Shown: piece after piece, positions 6,351 to 7,830 of the stretch | How positions within the stretch are numbered: the first letter of the stretch is position 1 | Layout: every line of letters starts with the position of its first letter | From: Acidobacteriota bacterium | GTDB taxonomy: Bacteria; Acidobacteriota; Terriglobia; UBA7540 | DNA length: 7,830 bases | Assembly (NCBI GenBank): GCA_021827245.1 | Contig: JAKAWN010000329.1 | Coordinates: 1 to 7,830, forward strand | Direction of reading: 5' to 3' | The notes under the pieces: generated by a model | Databases searched by the model: none | The model's input: only the letters and a program-made list of their open reading frames with translations | What the model was told of the DNA's origin: nothing | Made by a program: the position numbers and the translations under genes

Positions 6351-6355
6351 CGCGC
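6334..6355. promoter_or_regulatory. Candidate operator overlapping the -10 of the RraA-like promoter
   Basis: Outer arms GCGCGA (6334-6339) and TCGCGC (6350-6355) are perfect complements. Inside them GTA (6341-6343) and TAC (6347-6349) continue the dyad around TTA, with one unpaired T at 6340. The dyad covers the -10 element, so a bound repressor would block initiation. The binding protein is unknown. Confidence 0.45.
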
Positions 6356-6379
6356 AAATTATCTGGAGGAGACGAACAA

Positions 6380-7312
6380 ATGAAAAAGACTCTTTTATTG
6401 CTGGCTTGCATAATTTTCATGCTTGGGTTCAGTGTCTGCGGGTGGGCTCAGTTGGGGCTGTTTTCCAAGCAGCAACTGATTGAATTCACGCCGGACTGGC
6501 ATGGGCCGCGCTTTGCCAACGGGCGACCGGACGTGCCGGACTCTGTCTTGCAGCGCCTGCAGGACGTGACGGCGGAAGAAGCATGGGAAGTGCTGCAGCG
6601 GGCTGGCTATCACAATCAGTTTGAGCCTGGATGGACAGTAGTGAATCCGCACAAGGTGCGGCTGGTGGGGCGTGTGGTGACGGCGGTTTTCATGCCTTAC
6701 CGGCCGGACGTGGACTCGGTGATCCGGGCCAATGGGAAGAGGGAAGGGGAGACGGTGCAGGGGGAGAATTCCTGGATCATCAACACACTTCGACCCGGGG
6801 ATGTGATGGTCGTGAACCTGTTTGGGAAGATCAAAGATGGCACGATCATCGGATCGAACCTGGCCACCGCGATTACCACGAGGGAAAAGGATCCAGCACT
6901 GCCCGTAACCGGGCTCATTGTCAATGGCTCGATACGCGATACCTGGGAAATCCAGGGGATCAAAGGGTTCGAGGTATTTTGCCGGGGGCTGGACCCGTCG
7001 GCGTTGAGGAATGTGATGCTGATGGGGATCAATGTCCCGATCCGGATGGGCCAGGCGACGGTGATGCCGGGAGATGTGGTGGTGAGCGACCCGGAGGGGA
7101 TCACCTTCATCCCGCCGCAACTGGTAGAAAAAGTGGCGGATCACGCGGAGTTGGATCACATGAGGGACGACTGGGGAATGATGATGCTGCGGGAGAAGAA
7201 ATACACTGCCGGACAGATCGACGGACGGTGGACGCCGGAAATGATCGAGGAGTTCAACAAGTGGGCAGCAGAGACGAAGCATTCCAAGCTGCGGCTAGAG
7301 GTGCACCATTAG
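6380..7312 (+). CDS. Exported RraA-like protein (HMG aldolase/RraA fold)
   Basis: The start at 6380 has GGAGGAG (6365-6371) 8 nt upstream and opens a Sec-type leader, MKKTLLLLACIIFMLGFSVCGWA, with likely cleavage before Gln24; the frame is open back to 6317 but that part looks non-coding. The 310-residue protein has a 60-residue N-terminal region after the leader, then RraA-fold motifs: VGRVVTAVF (96-104), PGDVMVV (139-145), GSNLA (158-162), GLIVNGSIRD (178-187) and PGDVVVSDPEGI (230-241). In the aldolase members (4-hydroxy-4-methyl-2-oxoglutarate aldolase), an Asp of GDNLA and the Arg-Asp of VRD bind metal and substrate. Here Arg186-Asp187 are kept but the Asp is Ser159, with about six extra residues between the two. 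The product may cleave or decarboxylate a 2-oxo acid; RraA-like non-enzymatic function is the alternative. The long C-terminal tail (about 245-310) exceeds the usual RraA length. Confidence 0.85.
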   Translation: MKKTLLLLACIIFMLGFSVCGWAQLGLFSKQQLIEFTPDWHGPRFANGRPDVPDSVLQRLQDVTAEEAWEVLQRAGYHNQFEPGWTVVNPHKVRLVGRVVTAVFMPYRPDVDSVIRANGKREGETVQGENSWIINTLRPGDVMVVNLFGKIKDGTIIGSNLATAITTREKDPALPVTGLIVNGSIRDTWEIQGIKGFEVFCRGLDPSALRNVMLMGINVPIRMGQATVMPGDVVVSDPEGITFIPPQLVEKVADHAELDHMRDDWGMMMLREKKYTAGQIDGRWTPEMIEEFNKWAAETKHSKLRLEVHH

Positions 7313-7593
7313 GGAGTTGTTAAAGAAATCTGGATTTTTCTTTCCGAAGAGTGACAGAGGAGAATAGCCTGCCCTTAACCTGCCGAAGGGATCTTGGCAC
7401 TTGCCTGAGTTTTACATTTAAGGAGAACGACTCGGGGACTTTATCCTGAGCCGTTTCACAACCTCCAGGGTTGTTCGCGAGTAGAGGATTGGTGTGCTCA
7501 GAATCGCAGGCAAAGGCTTGACCTGCGCGAAGTGAACGAGGCTCTACCTGATGTGTGCAAGACCATCTTGAACGAATCCTTAGGAGGCAGTTG
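7313..7593 (+). other. 281-bp leader region with possible RNA structure
   Basis: No gene is supported. Besides the weak inverted repeat near the left end, CCTGAGT (7404-7410) can pair with ACTCGGG (7430-7436). The latter can instead pair with CCTGAG (7445-7450), so two stems exclude each other. A perfect hairpin ACAACC/GGTTGT lies at 7458-7474. A TTGACC at 7518-7523 could be a -35 element with a poor -10 near 7542-7547. An antisense open frame across 7320-7808 has no family resemblance. Confidence 0.35.
7322..7343 (+). terminator. Weak possible terminator after the RraA-like gene
   Basis: AAAGAAA (7322-7328) and TTTCTTT (7337-7343) pair perfectly 10 nt after the stop codon, with an 8-nt loop containing part of a T run. 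The stem is AT-rich and there is no T run after it, so termination would be inefficient. Confidence 0.25.
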
Positions 7594-7830
7594 ATGAAAA
7601 ACAATAAGTCCGAGTATTCCGTGAGCCGACGGAACGTGCTGAAGACTTCCGCAGCATTGCTGGGAGGGAGTTTGATGTCAGGGGAATATGCCGAGGCGGA
7701 GATTAAGAACGTGAACACGAATTCATCGCCCTCCGACCTGAAGATCACCGATCTGCGGGTGGCCACGATGGTAAAGCCGGGTCCGAGTCCTTGCACAGTT
7801 ATTCGCATTGATACGAATCAGGGGGTGTAT
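7594..7830 (+). CDS. Tat-exported mandelate racemase/enolase-superfamily protein, N-terminal part (cut by window edge)
   Basis: ATG at 7594 follows AGGAGG (7582-7587) by 6 nt. The 79 visible residues open with a Tat leader, VSRRNVLKTSAALLGGSLMS (10-29), then a spacer. The typical N-terminal beta strand of the mandelate racemase/muconate lactonizing group follows: LKITDLRVATMVKPGPSPCTVIRIDTNQGVY (49-79), matching the family pattern of 'I-x-D-x-R-V ... T-x-x-I-R-I-x-T-x-x-G-x-x-G'. Family members dehydrate or epimerise sugar acids (galactonate, mannonate, rhamnonate, gluconate) through an Mg-enolate. The catalytic barrel lies beyond the window, so the subgroup cannot be set. Its context after two UxuA-like and one RraA-like gene fits sugar-acid breakdown. 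Export of an enolase-superfamily enzyme is unusual against the classic cytoplasmic members. Confidence 0.82.
   Translation, partial: MKNNKSEYSVSRRNVLKTSAALLGGSLMSGEYAEAEIKNVNTNSSPSDLKITDLRVATMVKPGPSPCTVIRIDTNQGVY

Noticed and set aside
6395..7282. A 295-codon minus-strand open frame
   Set aside because: It is antisense to the RraA-like gene, rich in His/Pro/Arg with no family resemblance; the plus-strand gene has a leader, ribosome site and known motifs.
7320..7808. A 162-codon minus-strand frame
   Set aside because: Antisense to the start of the enolase-superfamily gene and its leader; no family resemblance.
1..7830. CRISPR array, tRNA or rRNA genes
   Set aside because: No regularly spaced repeat series, tRNA-like fold or rRNA-like sequence was seen on either strand.

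Overview
The window looks like a sugar-acid (aldonate/hexuronate) catabolic locus from a free-living Gram-negative-type bacterium. The best guess is Acidobacteriota, possibly a Solibacter/Bryobacter relative, with Planctomycetota or Verrucomicrobiota as alternatives. The guess rests on moderate GC content, strong GGAGG-type ribosome sites, many Tat leader peptides on catabolic enzymes, and an SP-family sugar transporter with the variant motif GYDWVVIGGAKPFYE. No rRNA or housekeeping marker is present, so the phylum is inference.

Layout. The left third is read on the minus strand: an IclR-family regulator (2047-2859), an anion:cation symporter (ACS) family MFS transporter of the hexuronate/glucarate type (271-1557), and the start of an SP-family sugar transporter that runs off the left edge (1-197). 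A 920-bp stretch without a credible gene (2860-3779) separates these from the plus-strand genes. It holds the regulator's predicted promoter and leader, an imperfect inverted repeat about 336 bp across, and several short perfect palindromes. The right half is read on the plus strand: two tandem, divergent UxuA-like (mannonate dehydratase family) proteins (3780-4904 and 5089-6246), an RraA-like protein (6380-7312), and the N-terminus of a mandelate racemase/enolase-superfamily protein that runs off the right edge (from 7594).

How the genes may work together. UxuA-family and enolase-superfamily enzymes dehydrate sugar acids to 2-keto-3-deoxy acids. RraA-like enzymes include aldolases and decarboxylases acting on 2-oxo acids. 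The transporters would import the acid or its products, and an IclR-family protein would sense an intermediate. The unusual feature is that all four enzyme-like proteins carry export signals: a Tat leader, a Tat-type lipoprotein leader, a Sec-type leader and a Tat leader. This suggests a sugar-acid pathway placed wholly or partly outside the cytoplasm. Several expected metal-ligand positions are also altered in the UxuA-like and RraA-like proteins, so the exact reactions cannot be read from family membership alone.

Starts for the plus-strand genes were set by ribosome-binding sites and leader peptides, and are shorter than the longest open frames.
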